A stretch of DNA of 64,000 nt, taken from contig CM046879.1 of assembly GCA_025667525.1 (NCBI GenBank), positions 386,717,039 to 386,781,038 on the forward strand. Reading direction: 5' to 3'. The position numbers were made by a program, and so were the translations under genes. Source of the DNA: Glebionis coronaria (Eukaryota > Streptophyta > Magnoliopsida > Asterales > Asteraceae). This document shows, piece by piece, positions 33,864 through 46,100 of the stretch. Under the pieces are notes generated by a model. That model was not told the DNA's origin and did not search any database. It saw only the letters and a program-made list of their open reading frames with translations. Within the stretch, counting starts at the first letter, position 1. Each line of letters begins with the position of its first letter.

Positions 33864-35882
33864 TGATCAAGGTCGAGTCAGGCTCACGACTCGGTTAACA
33901 AAACCCAAGCGCTTCTTGGGAGGCAACCCATGCATCTATCTTTTCGCTTTCTTTACCATAAGTGTAGGGGGGACCCTTTGGTTTGCTATTTCCTCTCCTC
34001 ACTTCTTAATCAGGGATTCGAGCTTCAATGATCCACTTTTGATGATTCTTGACGACCCGTGATTCCGTGTCCACTTCTTCCCGGTTCTATCCTAAACTCT
34101 TTTCGATTCACTATTTTATATTTTCTCAATATTAAAATAGGAATCTCTTTAGTTGTCTTTTCCTTAGCGAAATTTAAACAACGTGCACAATGTCCTAAGT
34201 GTAGGGGAGTTTACTCCCACATACTTAAACATTGAGGACAATGTTTATCTTAAGTGTAGGGGGGACTTCTATCGAAGTTAAGTGGTCTTTTCCTTGTTTT
34301 TGTCCTCATTTTAACCGGAAAATCAATTTTTCGACATTTTTCAAAATTTTTGATCTATTTTGGCCTATTAGTTTTTCCCTTTGCGTAGTTTTTTCTTTCT
34401 TTATTAGAATAAATCTTTAAATAAGTGGTTTTAATTTTCAAACGTTGTGAATCTTTTGACTCAATCCGAGTTTACTCTAGCTAGTATCCTTAACGTGTTT
34501 AAGTCAAGTTTTGCTAGGCTTTTATATAGGGAGCTATAAAACGCGAAAGTCTTAACTCTCACGGGTTAAGAACAAGAACTTTTCGCAAGTTCCTATAATT
34601 AATCCTAGAGAGTCGTTTATCAAGGGAACTTTAAGATGCGATTTCTAAACTTGAAAAAGTCTAAGAATTTGCAAGATCCTATAGGCGACTCGAAAACCCA
34701 AAACTTTGATTTAATAGGCTAAGCATTCACGAGTCTCATTACTTGAGATTTTAAACTGTGAAGGACGAGAGATGATAGAGCTAATTATAAGTCCGGTATT
34801 CTTTCGTGAATTTATGTGAGTTAATTATAAGCCTATTCTCCCATTGCTTGCTAATAAATTTATCTGCTAATAAAAAAGGTTGTACGATTTGAAAAGTTAC
34901 TTAGCTTCTATCCCCAGATCGTTTAAAAGTTGCTCGGTATGGATTAGAGTTCATAGCCAAGGCATAACTTATTGAAGCAGGACGCGAAGATTGGCAAGTC
35001 CGAAAAGGCCCTAACAAGGCATGAGGGCTATGTTTTGTTGCTAAAGATCCAAAGTGATGTGAAGAATCATTTATCGAAAATCAATATGAAGGATCGAGAC
35101 ACACGACGAAAAGCAAATACTCCCCAAAAGTCATGGAGAAGTGTATCCAAAAAGACCCTAACAAGGTATGAGGATAAATAGATCCAAGTCATAAAAGGAG
35201 GCGGATCGTTGTATATCAAAATCCAAAATAAAGATTGGAGAAAAATGAAGAAGTCGTGGTCCAAGTATGAATCTCTCAAAAAGTTCAAGTGAAGAAATTA
35301 CAATTATGAAGAGAAGACCATTATTTCATGAACGTCTCTCAAGATTTGAAGTATGAAGTCGCTGCCAAATATCGGTCCGAGAAAGGTCTCAAATCGCGAA
35401 GCGAGTTATGCCAAGATATGAACTTTATGAGGTCCCGAGAAGCAGTTTTAAAAGATTTGGTCCTTTAGCTAACTATTGATTAAATCGTTCACTTTATTTT
35501 CAGAATAAAAAACTATCGAAATAAGTCAAACAATGCATCCTAGTGATCATTCAAGACAATAATAAAATATAAGAGATACCCCTAGGAATAAGGGAGTCTA
35601 AGTGAGTAATTGGCCCACATGAGTTCGTGATAGATTACTAACTTATAATAACAATGATCTCGTTTTTAAGCTTGGTTTGGATAAAGTGAAAAGTTGAGGA
35701 TGATGATTATTCATGACATTTCCAAAACCCAAGGTATGCTTTTGATTTCTTTATTTTGAATAATTATAATTTTCTATTTCTTTAATAAAGGCCAACGTGG
35801 ATTGACTATGATGAAAAGTGTAAACGTGCTTTGTAACTAATGCATTGCATGAGGACATTGCAATGGTCAAGTGTAGGGGATT
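33864..35882 (+). other. 3' non-coding region of B: four PPT-like motifs and conserved palindrome
   Basis: I see no gene. AAGTGTAGGGG-type blocks occur near 33959, 34196, 34251 and 35869; the last abuts the LTR and is the functional polypurine tract. A palindrome at 34226-34247, core AACATTGAGGACAATGTT, has 9-bp perfect arms and an AGGA loop. Element A has the same palindrome between PPT-like blocks. The 34450-35870 part is unstructured and AT-rich. Confidence 0.75.
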
Positions 35883-37667
35883 TGATATGTGTGAAAACAC
35901 ACATCTTTTCTACCACTTAATTACAGTAATAACCGGACCAAAACGTGTATTTTATGTCTTTTATGTCGGAATTATGCGTGGTTTGTGTTTTTGTTGTGAT
36001 TTAGGACGAAAAGGTGAAAAGTGGAGAAAACACGGGAATTCACAGGCATTTACAGACTTTTATTGAAGAAAAGGACGAAAGACGAAGTCAAGAAGTCAAG
36101 AGTGCAAAAATAACGGAAGTCCAAGACCAATTCTAAAGATTTATCGAAGAAAAAGTCAAAAGACGAAAGTTTATCAAAAGCCGAAGAATTCAAGTCTATT
36201 TAGTGAAGAATTTAAAGACGAGTTCAAAGAAGTCCCGAAGCCAAAAGTCCTTTAAGTCCAAGTTTAAAGAAGATTAGAAGAAAGGGACTAATGGTGCAAT
36301 TAAAAGAAGATTAAAGAAGGAGGGACTAAGCATGCAATTAAGGAAGCTTCCTAAGCAAGCCTTAATCTCCCCTATATATAGATTAGATCATTTCCATTTT
36401 CCTCTTGTTGGCTAGATTGACAAACTAGTTCTTCCACCTCTATTTTATGCACATTTAATTACTTGCACATTTAATTACTTGTCTTGCACCTTTAATTACC
36501 TTTAATTTTCAAGTAAGTGTTTCTTTAATTTCTTGCACCTTTACTTTATCTTGTTGATCTTAATCTTCTTCTACCTTTCTTTGATTCACACGTTTTTAAT
36601 CTTGTTAACTTGTTTAAAGATTTCATTTTTTATGCTTTTGATTGTTTTAAAACTCTTATTTTCATAGCTTATTTGATTTATTTTCAAGTTTATATAGTTT
36701 TTACACAAGTTATTTTTATATAAAAAGTTGTTTTTCTTAAAGTTTATCTTTTTCGTGTTTAAAAGTTGTTAACTTTCAGTTTGTTAGCTTGTTTTCACAC
36801 GGTTCCACCTTAGGATTTAGTCTTGAGCTTATTAGGATTATAGCTTAATTGTTAAGCTTATTTTTGGAACTTTTCTCCGTATTCCGATTGGATCAATCGG
36901 AAGAGGGTTTTACTTTCCGATCTGCGTGATCGGATAAGGGATTCTACATTCCGATTGGTGGGGGTTCTTGTATTCCGATCGTAGCAAGGTGTTGGTTATT
37001 CCGATCGTGTGTCAGTGACAAACATTCCGATTGGTTCTCCTTTCCAAATTCCGATCGAGGTGCTTAATCAGTATTCCGATTGGGACAGTGACAGTATTCC
37101 GATCAAGTGGTTTCCGATTAGCATTCCGACCAGATCACCATATTCCGATCAAGAGGAAGTTAAACATTCCGATTGGAGGTGTTTTGGATATTCCGATTGG
37201 TGGTGACAGCATTCCGATTGGGTTCCGACCAACTTTCCGATTGAGCAGGTTTGACATTCCGACAGGTAAGATCGGAATATACATTCCGATTGGGGTATTC
37301 TTCTTGTTTTGTTTTGTTTAATTTTTACCTTATCATTTTAATACTTGTCTAATTTTATTTTCCGCCACGCTTTAATTTTTAGTCATTTAATTAATTTACT
37401 TTTTGTCACGTTTTTAAATATCGCACCTTTCTTTTTAATTAGACTTAGATTTATTTTCACGTTCTTTTAATACACGCACTTTACTTTAACGCCACTTTAC
37501 TTTCAACGACATTTACTTTTAAGTCTTTGCACATTTAAATTTAAAAACAAACCAAAAATATTTGTTTTCACCAAAATAAAACTGAGTCACATAGAGAACC
37601 TAGATCAATTCGATTAGACACACATCAACGAACTTAATCTTTCTTACTAGGCAAAAACCAGTTATTT
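35883..37667 (+). repeat. 3' LTR of element B
   Basis: It is the same length as 28639-30423 and differs from it at about ten sites (for example 36010, 36055, 36136). Candidate duplication GTGTT follows at 37668-37672. Confidence 0.9.
36881..37294 (+). repeat. TTCCGAT array in the 3' LTR of B
   Basis: This is the copy of the 29637-30050 array and agrees with it except for one substitution near 36969. The spacing has been preserved without slippage since insertion. Confidence 0.88.
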
Positions 37668-37672
37668 GTGTT

Positions 37673-37768
37673 TTAAAATCAAGCCTTTAATGTTGCTGGG
37701 TACATATTTGATATTGTCATATTTTATGTATCCAACACATTCCGAAAAAAGGTTTAAAACTCTCATAT
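37673..37768 (+). other. C 3' non-coding, second piece, with left TSD of D
   Basis: This 96-bp piece of C lies between B and D. CATAT at 37764-37768 is repeated at 59925-59929. Confidence 0.75.
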
Positions 37769-38087
37769 TGTTAGAAATACGTTTTTACGTATATTAGAAG
37801 TATCGGTCACTCCACAATATTATTAATGTTGTAATAGCTCGTAGTTTATAGTTACTTATTTAGTTAAGTAAGAACCGGTCCATGGGCTTGTCATGGGCCG
37901 GCCCAAGTCCACATATGACTTGGAAGTATAAATACCCCTTTCCTCCTTGGAAAGGGGTGGTTGTTGTTCATTTCATGTTTTCATTTAATAAAGAAGACAC
38001 ACATTTTCTCTCACTTTCTCTCTCTAGTTTCTCTCTCTAGAAAACATCAACCCACTTCATAGATTCATAGGTTATCAAGATTCTACA
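37769..38087 (+). repeat. 5' LTR of element D
   Basis: TGTTAGAAATACG ... GATTCTACA, 319 bp. TATAAATA is at 37927-37934 and overlaps a 10-bp hairpin (37934-37958). AATAAA at about 37985-37990 is a candidate polyadenylation signal. The start contains ATACGTTTTTACGTAT, a terminal palindrome. Confidence 0.93.
37927..37958 (+). promoter_or_regulatory. LTR core promoter of D with overlapping hairpin
   Basis: TATAAATA is followed at its last base by ACCCCTTTCC-TCCTT-GGAAAGGGGT, a perfect 10-bp stem. The 3' LTR has the same at 59764-59795. C's LTR has a stem of the same length at the same place with two compensatory base-pair changes. Confidence 0.75.
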
Positions 38088-38102
38088 TTTGGTATCAAGA
38101 GC
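38088..38102 (+). other. Primer-binding site of D
   Basis: TTTGGTATCAAGAGC directly follows the LTR. It matches the initiator tRNA-Met site TGGTATCAGAGC with one extra A. Confidence 0.8.
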
Positions 38103-38299
38103 TATGGGGTGATTTAAGGTAGTGATTTGTGTTGTTTTTTAGTTTTTGATTGTATTAGTGTTCTTTAAGAAGATCCATCTTGATTCTTGGTGTTTTTGGT
38201 GTTTTTGTGATTGGGATTAGTAGATAAGTATTAGTTGTTACTTATTGTTGTAGAAATCACAAAACTTTTTGGGTTATTTGGTAAAAATCTGGGTTTAAT
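38103..38299 (+). other. 5' leader of D, first piece
   Basis: AAG-GTAGTG at 38115-38123, just after the primer site, is a good plant 5' splice-site match. The rest is T-rich and non-coding. TTAAT at 38295-38299 is the left duplication of G. Confidence 0.45.
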
Positions 38300-39882
38300 T
38301 GTAGCAATTCGTAATTTTCAGATCAATATTTATAAGCCGACTTTTATTTATCATGTTTGTTTTTATAAAAAAAAATAATAATAATAATAATATATTGAAT
38401 TCTCTGTTAATCGACAAGTTTATGGCTTAACGTGTCGAATACATGTCTATCATTATTTATCGATAAAGTATATGTCCGACATCGACCGTAAATAATAGAA
38501 ATTTTCCCTATTGTCGTCGTAATGATTTCGTTTAAAGGGCATTTTTTTTATAAATTTTATGATAAACCTTTAAGTGTCATTCGTTTATATGACGCGTTGA
38601 CGTTTATTAAATAATAAACCCTCATTTATAATGTTCTCCGAGTGTCGGTGTTTTTATTTTATATTGAGCGTTTATTTTTCGTGTTTTACGAGTATTTTTC
38701 AAATCGTGTAACTATTAATATATCGGGCATCGATAATACCCGTTTTATCGTATTATAAACAAATAAAATAATATATATCACCTTAGTAACACTTCAAATG
38801 TACGGAATACATATTAAAATTGATGTCTTGTTTATGACACCATCATGTACACACGTCAAATTTAAATGAAATGGCATGACACGTATTGTAACAAATGAAT
38901 GTCTTGCAATGTAAACATATCTAATTATTCTAGCAATAAGACAAAGTATACACATTTTTCCCTTGGCTCTCTTTGCGTACAAAGTACATCATCATCATTA
39001 CTTTTAGCTATTTTGGTTATTACTTGGAAGATAATTGGTGTTGTCTCAATATTAAGCCGTGGGTTGATCGTTTAGAATTTTAAATCGCCGTTAGAAGCTC
39101 GCGGCCTCTCGTCTTATCCTATTTCACCGTTTTACTACGTCACTATCATCTTGATCATTATCCTTGATGTCGTTATTGCTAAGGTGAGTTTATAGCCTCG
39201 CTTTTACTGCTTTATATATTTTTATAAAACCCGCGAGGGGGATACATGCTACTTTTTACGAATGGACGCAAGTGCTTGAACTGTATGCTTATTTTTTTCA
39301 CTTTTAGTCATGAACCGTTAATTACTTGGACCAACTGTACTGGTCGAGTAAACGCGAATGCTGTGAATAGATCTATTGGGATTGACCTCTCCGTCCGGGT
39401 TTAACGGAAAACCGACTGGACGCACTGTATTTGAAACTTGAACGGAATAACGGATGTTAATGTTCGGTTTCATGAGCTAAATGCGATAACTGATGCTATC
39501 TGACTTTTGTAATCTGAATACTGAAATCTTGTGGTCCACTGCTTTTACTTGCAAACCTATGAATTCACTCAACCGTTGTGTTGATGTTTTAGCATGTATT
39601 TCTCAGGTACTCAGGTTTAATAGCAGCTGGAGCATGGAGTCGCACTGGATATTTTAAAGGCAATAAAATAATGATTACCATTCGATAAACTATTTGAAAC
39701 TCTTTATTATTACAATATTGTTGGGACCTGTTTCTAATTATAAACTCTGATTTTAAATTATCAAATGAATTAAACTGTTCAAACGCCTCTTTCTGAGTCG
39801 TTTTCTATAACTTGTGTGTTGTGCTATGAAGTAATACTCCCAATGACCCTTCCGCTGCTATCCGAAATTTGGGAGTGTTACA
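38300..39882 (+). repeat. 5' LTR of element G
   Basis: The LTR is 1,583 bp. About a dozen substitutions separate it from the other copy, plus an indel in an A/AAT tract near 38370. Its end holds an ACTCCCAA ... TTGGGAGT stem. Confidence 0.9.
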
Positions 39883-40905
39883 GATTGGTATCAGAGAACT
39901 TGTTATAGAGAACTAGGTCGCTTTTAAAACCTATACTATAACAGCTCTTTTGATAAAACGATTTTGTTGCCTTGAACATCATCTGTGCGCTCGTGCTGCC
40001 CGAAAGCTTATAAAATGTGTATATTGTTATATATATTTGTTTCTTGTTAGTATATATATACGAATGGATTATTTAGATAAATATTGAGCTCTATTACGAC
40101 ATTGCGATGAAGCAATGGTCTTGGTAAAGTTTTTGATAACTTCTATGATAACTATTTTATATAAGCGTGAACTCACCCGCCAACTACCGATTCCGCTAGT
40201 TATTTACCTTCTGCTTCCGAGTTTAAATACTTGTCTTATGCTTTGGAATCATTTACGTTATTTTGCATACCACCGTTGTAAAGTCTTCAAGTTGATTGGA
40301 GTACGAATTTGACTTGTCACCTTGCGATGTGCCAATTTTGTGCACTTACTTCTTTTGAAACACGATTTATTTGTGTTCTATGATTTTCTATCATTTCAGA
40401 TGATTTTGAAATATCATGCCATCAAGGAGATAATCTCTTTTATGAAATATCTGATTCAGCCTTGATCTCGTACTTTGTCCAATATGCTTAGATAGGCTAA
40501 TTTATAATTATCTTGTTGAAACGAATTCGTCACTTGTTTGAACAAGGAAATTATAATTTTCTGAACCATTAGTTTCTAAATCTTAATTAGATGGACCTGA
40601 CGAACCCATGTAATTAATGATTTGTAAATGAGTGGGCTTAAGCATGTGGCATTCACACATTGTTTCTTTTCGACTCATCGTTCGATTGAACGGCTCATCC
40701 GTTGTCTATCGCTATTCTAATTCGTATCGATATTGTCTTATACGAATGACTATTTAATCTTTTTACATTTTTGATAGATTTACTTGGATTATTCCGAGCG
40801 TATATCGACTCTTGTGAACTTAAAAGTACTCTCACCTTCTCGAACGTATAGCGAGCATGTAAAACAACCGAACTCTGGGACAGAGTTCTTTTAAGGTGGT
40901 TTGAA
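39883..40905 (+). other. Internal region of element G, non-coding
   Basis: Primer site TTGGTATCAGAGA is at 39885-39897. The rest has no ORF that I recognise; a 65-codon frame at 40115-40312 shows no known motif. No clear polypurine tract is visible; the last bases are TTTTAAGGTGGTTTGAA. Confidence 0.75.
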
Positions 40906-42498
40906 TGTAGCAATTCGTAATTTTCAGATCAATATTTATAAGCCGACTTTTATTTATCATGTTTGTTTTTATAAAAAAAAATAAAAAAAAAATAATAATA
41001 ATAATAATATATTGAATTCTCTGTTAATCGACAAGTTTATGGCTTAACGTGTCGAATACATGTCTATCATTATTTATCGATAAAGTATATGTCCGACATC
41101 GACCGTAAATAATAGAAATTTTCCCTATTGTCGTCGTAATGATTTCGTTTAAAGGGCATTTTTTTTATAAATTTTATGATAAACCTTTAAGTGTCATTCG
41201 TTTATATGACGCGTTGACGTTTATTAAATAATAAGCCCTCATTAATAATGTTCTCTGAGTGTCGGTGTTTTTATTTTATATTGAGCGTTTATTTTTTGTG
41301 TTTTACGAGTATTTTTCAAATCGTGTAACTATTAATATATCGGGCATCGATAATACCCGTTTTATCGTATTATAAACAAATAAAATAATATATATCACCT
41401 TAGTAACACTTCAAATGTACGGAATACATATTAAAATTGATGTCTTGTTTATGACACCATCATGTACACACGTCAAATTTAAATGAAATGGCATGACACG
41501 TATTGTAACAAATGAATGTCTTGCAATGTAAACATATCTCATTATTCTAGCAATAAGACAAAGTATACACATTTTTCCCTTGGCTCTCTTTGCGTACAAA
41601 GTACATCATCATCATTACTTTTAGCTATTTTGGTTATTACTTGGAAGATAATTGGTGTTGTCTCAATATTAAGCCGTGGGTTGATCGTTTAGAATTTTAA
41701 ATCGTCGTTAGAAGCTCGCGGCCTCTCGTCTTATCCTATTTCACCGTTTTACTACGTCACTATCATCTTGATCGTTATCCTTGATGTCGTTATTGCTAAG
41801 GTGAGTTTATAGCCTCGCTTTTACTTCTTTATATATTTTGATAAAACCCGCGAGGGGGATACATGCTAATTTTTACGAATGGACGCAAGTGCTTGAACTG
41901 TATGCTTATTTTTTCACTTTTAGTCATGAACCGTTAATTACTTGGACCAACTGTACTGGTCGAGTAAACGCGAATGTTGTGAATAGATCTATTGGGATTG
42001 ACCTCTCCGTCCGGGTTTAACGGAAAACCGACTGGACGCACTGTATTTGAAACTTGAACGGAATAACGGATGTTAATGTTCGGTTTCATGAGCTAAATGC
42101 GATAACTGATGCTATCTGACTTTTGTAATCTGAATACTGAAATCTTGTGGTCCACTGCTTTTACTTGCAAACCTATGAATTCACTCAACCGTTGTGTTGA
42201 TGTTTTAGCATGTATTTCTCAGGTACTCAGGTTTAATAGCAGCTGGAGCATGGAGTCGCACTGGATATTTTAAAGGCAATAAAATAATGATTACCATTCG
42301 ATAAACTGTTTGAAACTCTTTATTATTACAATATTGTTGGGACCTGTTTCTAATTATAAACTCTGATTTTAAATTATCAAATGAATTAAACTGTTCAAAC
42401 GCCTCTTTCTGAGTCGTTTTCTATAACTTGTGTGTTGTGCTATGAAGTAATACTCCCAATGACCCTTCCGCTGCTATCCGAAATTTGGGAGTGTTACA
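40906..42498 (+). repeat. 3' LTR of element G
   Basis: The LTR is 1,593 bp; the length difference is mostly an expanded A/AAT microsatellite near 40975-41005. Confidence 0.9.
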
Positions 42499-42503
42499 TT
42501 AAT

Positions 42504-43154
42504 ATTCATTTTTATTGATCGACTGTTCATCGTACAACCTTCTGATTACCCAGCAAAAGTTCCGAACCAACAAGTTCCGGATCAACCAAAGTTCCGAACC
42601 AAAAAGTTCCGAACCAAAAAGTTCCGGATCAACCAAAGTTCCGAACCAAAAAGTTCCGGATCAACCAAAGTTCCGGACCAAAAAGTTCCGAACCAAAAAG
42701 TTCCGGATCAACCAAAGTTCCGAACCAAAAGTTCCGAACGAAAAGTTCCGGATCAAGGAAAGTTCCGGATCAAGGAAGTTCCGAACCAAAAGTTCCGGAT
42801 CAAGGAAAGTTCCGGATCAAGGAAGTTCCGAACCAAAAGTTCCGGATCAAGGAAAGTTCCGGATCAAGGTGAAAGTTCCGGATCAAGGAAAGTTCTGGAT
42901 CAAGGGAAAAGTTCCGGATCAAGGGAAAGTTCCGGATCAAGACTTCCGTACCAAAAGTTCCGAATCAAGGTATTCCAAGCCAAATCTTCCGAATCAACAA
43001 AAAAGTTCTGAATCAAGGGTTATTTTGCTTGTTTTTTCGACGATTTTTTAGAGGATTTAATCTTGGCTTCTTACAACAAAAACTCAACACAATTCACAAG
43101 CTTTACTTTACTGCTCGATCAACCGATAATCTTTGTTTCTTTGAAGTTAACAAA
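42504..43154 (+). repeat. 5' leader of D, second piece, with AGTTCCG minisatellite (array 1)
   Basis: Array 1 spans about 42555-42990. Its units are 14-17 bp and mix AGTTCCGAACCAAAA, AGTTCCGGATCAACCAA and AGTTCCGGATCAAGGA. It lies between the splice-donor-like site at 38118 and T-rich sequence ending GATTTTTTAG at about 43050. A long reading frame across it is a by-product of the repeat. Array 2 at 52690-53290 is related. Confidence 0.85.
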
Positions 43155-46100
43155 ATGAATCCGAATTCAGTAATGCCTCAAATGACATCACTTACTGATA
43201 TTTCTGTCATTACGGGAACGGATAATCGCCCGCCAATGCTCATCAAAGAAGTTTTTGAAGCATGGCAAGGCCGGATGATGTCTTACCTTAAGGGAAAACC
43301 GGTTTATGGGAGGCTTATGGTTAAGTCAATTTTAAATGGTCCACTTGACTATGGTACCATCGTGGCTAACAATGTGACTCGACCAAGAGAATTTGAAGAA
43401 CTTACACCAGCTCAACAACTTGTTGCCGATGCAGACGAAAAAGCTCTTCAAACCATTCTCCAAGCTCTTCCCCATGACATCTATAGGATGGTAAGTCAGT
43501 ATACGATGGCAAAGGATTTATGGGAACGTCTAAAGGTGTTGTTACAAGGTACGTCTCTCACTAAACAGGAAAGGGAATGTCAGTTGTATGATCTGTTTGA
43601 TAGATTCACGTACAACCCAGGGGAAACGCTTCACGATTATTACTTCAGGTTCACCACTCTCATGAATGATCTGAATGCATACAATCTCGTGATTGCTCCA
43701 TTCCAGGTTAACACCAAATTCTTGAATACTTTACCTCAAGCTGAATGGGGTGAGTATATTACCGATGTTAAGTTAACAAGGGATTTGCATAAGTGCAATT
43801 TGGATCAACTCTATGCTTTCCTTCAGCAGCATGAGAAACATGTGATCATGCACCGTTCGCCTCGAGGTATGTACCCTGATTCATTAGCTTTGATGGCGAA
43901 TCAACCAAGCTTGTCTCACAACAACACTCCTTATATTTTGGGACATCAAGCCTATCATCCATCACCTTACATGACACCAACCTTTCCCCAATACTCGATT
44001 CTACCGCAACCACCCACCTCACATCAGCAACAATACCGGTTTAGTGCACCTTCATCACAATATGCTACACAACCTCACCCAGCAAGTATTGCACCTTATG
44101 CTCAATCTTCATATTTTTCTTATCAAGAGAATGCAGCATATCCAACAAGCTACCCTGATCAAATGAGTATTCCTTCTAGTGATTATGCAGCTCATCAAGA
44201 CCAAGCAATGTACTGTGATGATGAGGAAGTCCCCATTCCTGTATTCAAACAAGGTGCTGATCCAGTTGAAGTGTTAACCACTATGTCTGCTTATCTCACA
44301 AGGACTTTAAGCAAACGAGGATTTAGGGGATCAACTCCTACCAACAATCAGTTGAGGAATTCATCCAATTCTCGCCAACAAGCTACTATTGAGAATGGCA
44401 TGGTAATGGTTCAGCCTATTCAACCATATCAGGGGAGACCTACCACATCAACTACCAATGCTCGCACGGTCAATCAGGCTCCAATGGTCAATCCTGCTCC
44501 ACGGGCTAATTCCACAGGCAAGTTGAGAATGATTACATGCTACAACTGCAAGGAAGAAGGACACATGTCCAGGGATTGCAAGAAACCCAAGAGGAGAAGG
44601 GATGGTCAATGGTTTGCAGAGAAGATCTATCTGGTGAATGCTCAGGCACAAGGAAGGGAACTTGATGAAGAGGAGCTTGCATTTCTTGCTGACCCAGGGA
44701 TTGCTGAACAAGACACTGTCACCACACAGAATGCAGCATACCAAGCAGATGATCTCGATGCGTATGACTCAGACTGTGATGAATTTCAATCTGCAAAGGC
44801 TGCTCTCATGGCAACTATCTCCAGCTTAGGGCCAGAAAAGAGATCTGAGGTACTTATTAATACCACCGATAATACCACTGATGCTAGTATTCAACCACAT
44901 CAAGTTGTGCAAGAGAGTGCTGATTCGAATGAGTCTTCGGTGGTGAGTAATTCAAATGAGGAGACAAACAATGATAGCAATATCAATGTGAGTCCCCAGA
45001 CTTTGAGTGAATCACAACCGGGAGCCATTTCGCATACGCCTACTCCTGCTCAACAAGATTTGGTCATGGTTCCTGCTACATTACTTAGCCAAATGAATGC
45101 TGCGCTCTTAGAAACCCTAGCTAAGAATAAGAATTTGTCTGATGAGCTTGCCTTAAGCAACGAGAAAGTTCAAACTTTGGAATTAGTGCCTTCGTCTAGT
45201 GTTCTAACAAATCCCGAATATGATCACTTTCGAAACAAACAAATGGGTCACTTGCAAGAAATTGAAAACTTAAGAGCAAATCTGTCTAATGAACTTAAAG
45301 AAAAGGAGTTAGTGGTCACTAATTTTCAAAAACTTCAAACGGATTTTGAATCACTCGAGTCTAAGAAGAATGAAATGGAGATTAATGCTACTAATAAGAT
45401 AAGAAGTCTAGATTATTTGCTTTTAAGAAAATACGCTGCTTCTCAACTAGTGCACTTATTTGATGCTTCGTTTAGAGAATTTAACTTATCACGTCAAAAA
45501 GGCCTTCCCCCTAACCCAAGGTATGCAAAACAAGCTTTAAGACATAGTCCAAGACTTTATAATGCAACTCAATTAGGATTGGCCTTAGACCCGATTGGTT
45601 TTTTCGATGATCGAACAAGTAAGGATGTAGTTGATGAGGATCGGTCATACAATTCTGCAAAATATCCCGAGTGTGATTATTTTAAAATGAATAAGGAGCT
45701 TGCAAAAACGGATTTTAGAATTCGCTTCCATATGGACAAAGATCTCATCACAGCACCAACCTACATGTTAGAGGAAGAAAACCCTAGTACATTTCCTACA
45801 CTTGTCAACATGGAAGGTCCTAAGGAAATTCCAAAGAATCTTCCACCTGTTAGCACTGTATGGTTAAACTTGCAAGAGATTAATCAATACTTTACTAATT
45901 TTGACAAGGTCATTTTGGAATGTACGACTTCAAATGGCTTAAACGCCGGAGAATGGGCTTTCGAACACATGAACGAAGTGTTTAAAAATGAGATCAATCC
46001 GTTTGTCGAAAGTCTAAAAGGAAGTTTTGCATCTCTTAAGGAAAATCTTGTGTTTGAAATTGGTGAAGTTCAAAAAGTGTTTTATGAAATGGACACCGCT

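Larger units (their letters stand above)
28639..37667 (+). mobile_element. Element B: Tat-like Ty3/gypsy element with gag-protease only
   Basis: The 9.0-kb element has two 1,785-bp LTRs, a tRNA-Asp-like primer site, a single gag-protease ORF, about 2 kb of 3' non-coding sequence and a polypurine tract. There is no RT, RNase H or integrase. About ten differences between LTRs are visible (0.6%), so insertion is recent, and the coding frame is intact. It would need enzymes from an autonomous partner. The LTR begins TG but does not end in CA if the GTGTT duplication is accepted, which makes the exact 3' edge tentative. Confidence 0.9.
38300..42498 (+). mobile_element. Element G: coding-poor LTR retrotransposon (LARD-like) inside the leader of D
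   Basis: LTRs of about 1.6 kb flank only 1.0 kb of internal DNA. TTAAT duplications at 38295-38299 and 42499-42503 and a primer site TTGGTATCAGAGA support an intact insertion. It has no gag or pol, so it was mobilised in trans. LTRs beginning TGTAGC and ending GGGAGTGTTACA with a TTGGTATCAGA primer site recall Tekay/Del chromoviruses; that parentage is inferred. Confidence 0.9.

Noticed and set aside
40115..40312. 65-codon frame inside element G
   Set aside because: Short, no recognised motif, and the surrounding 1 kb shows no coding bias that I can see.
38794..41599. 62-codon minus-strand frames at 38794-38982 and 41411-41599
   Set aside because: They are the same LTR segment of element G seen twice; conservation is explained by LTR identity.
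42515..43051. 178-codon plus-strand frame rich in SSEPK and FRIN repeats
   Set aside because: It is a translation of minisatellite array 1 in the leader of D; it lacks protein-like composition and runs into the gag leader.
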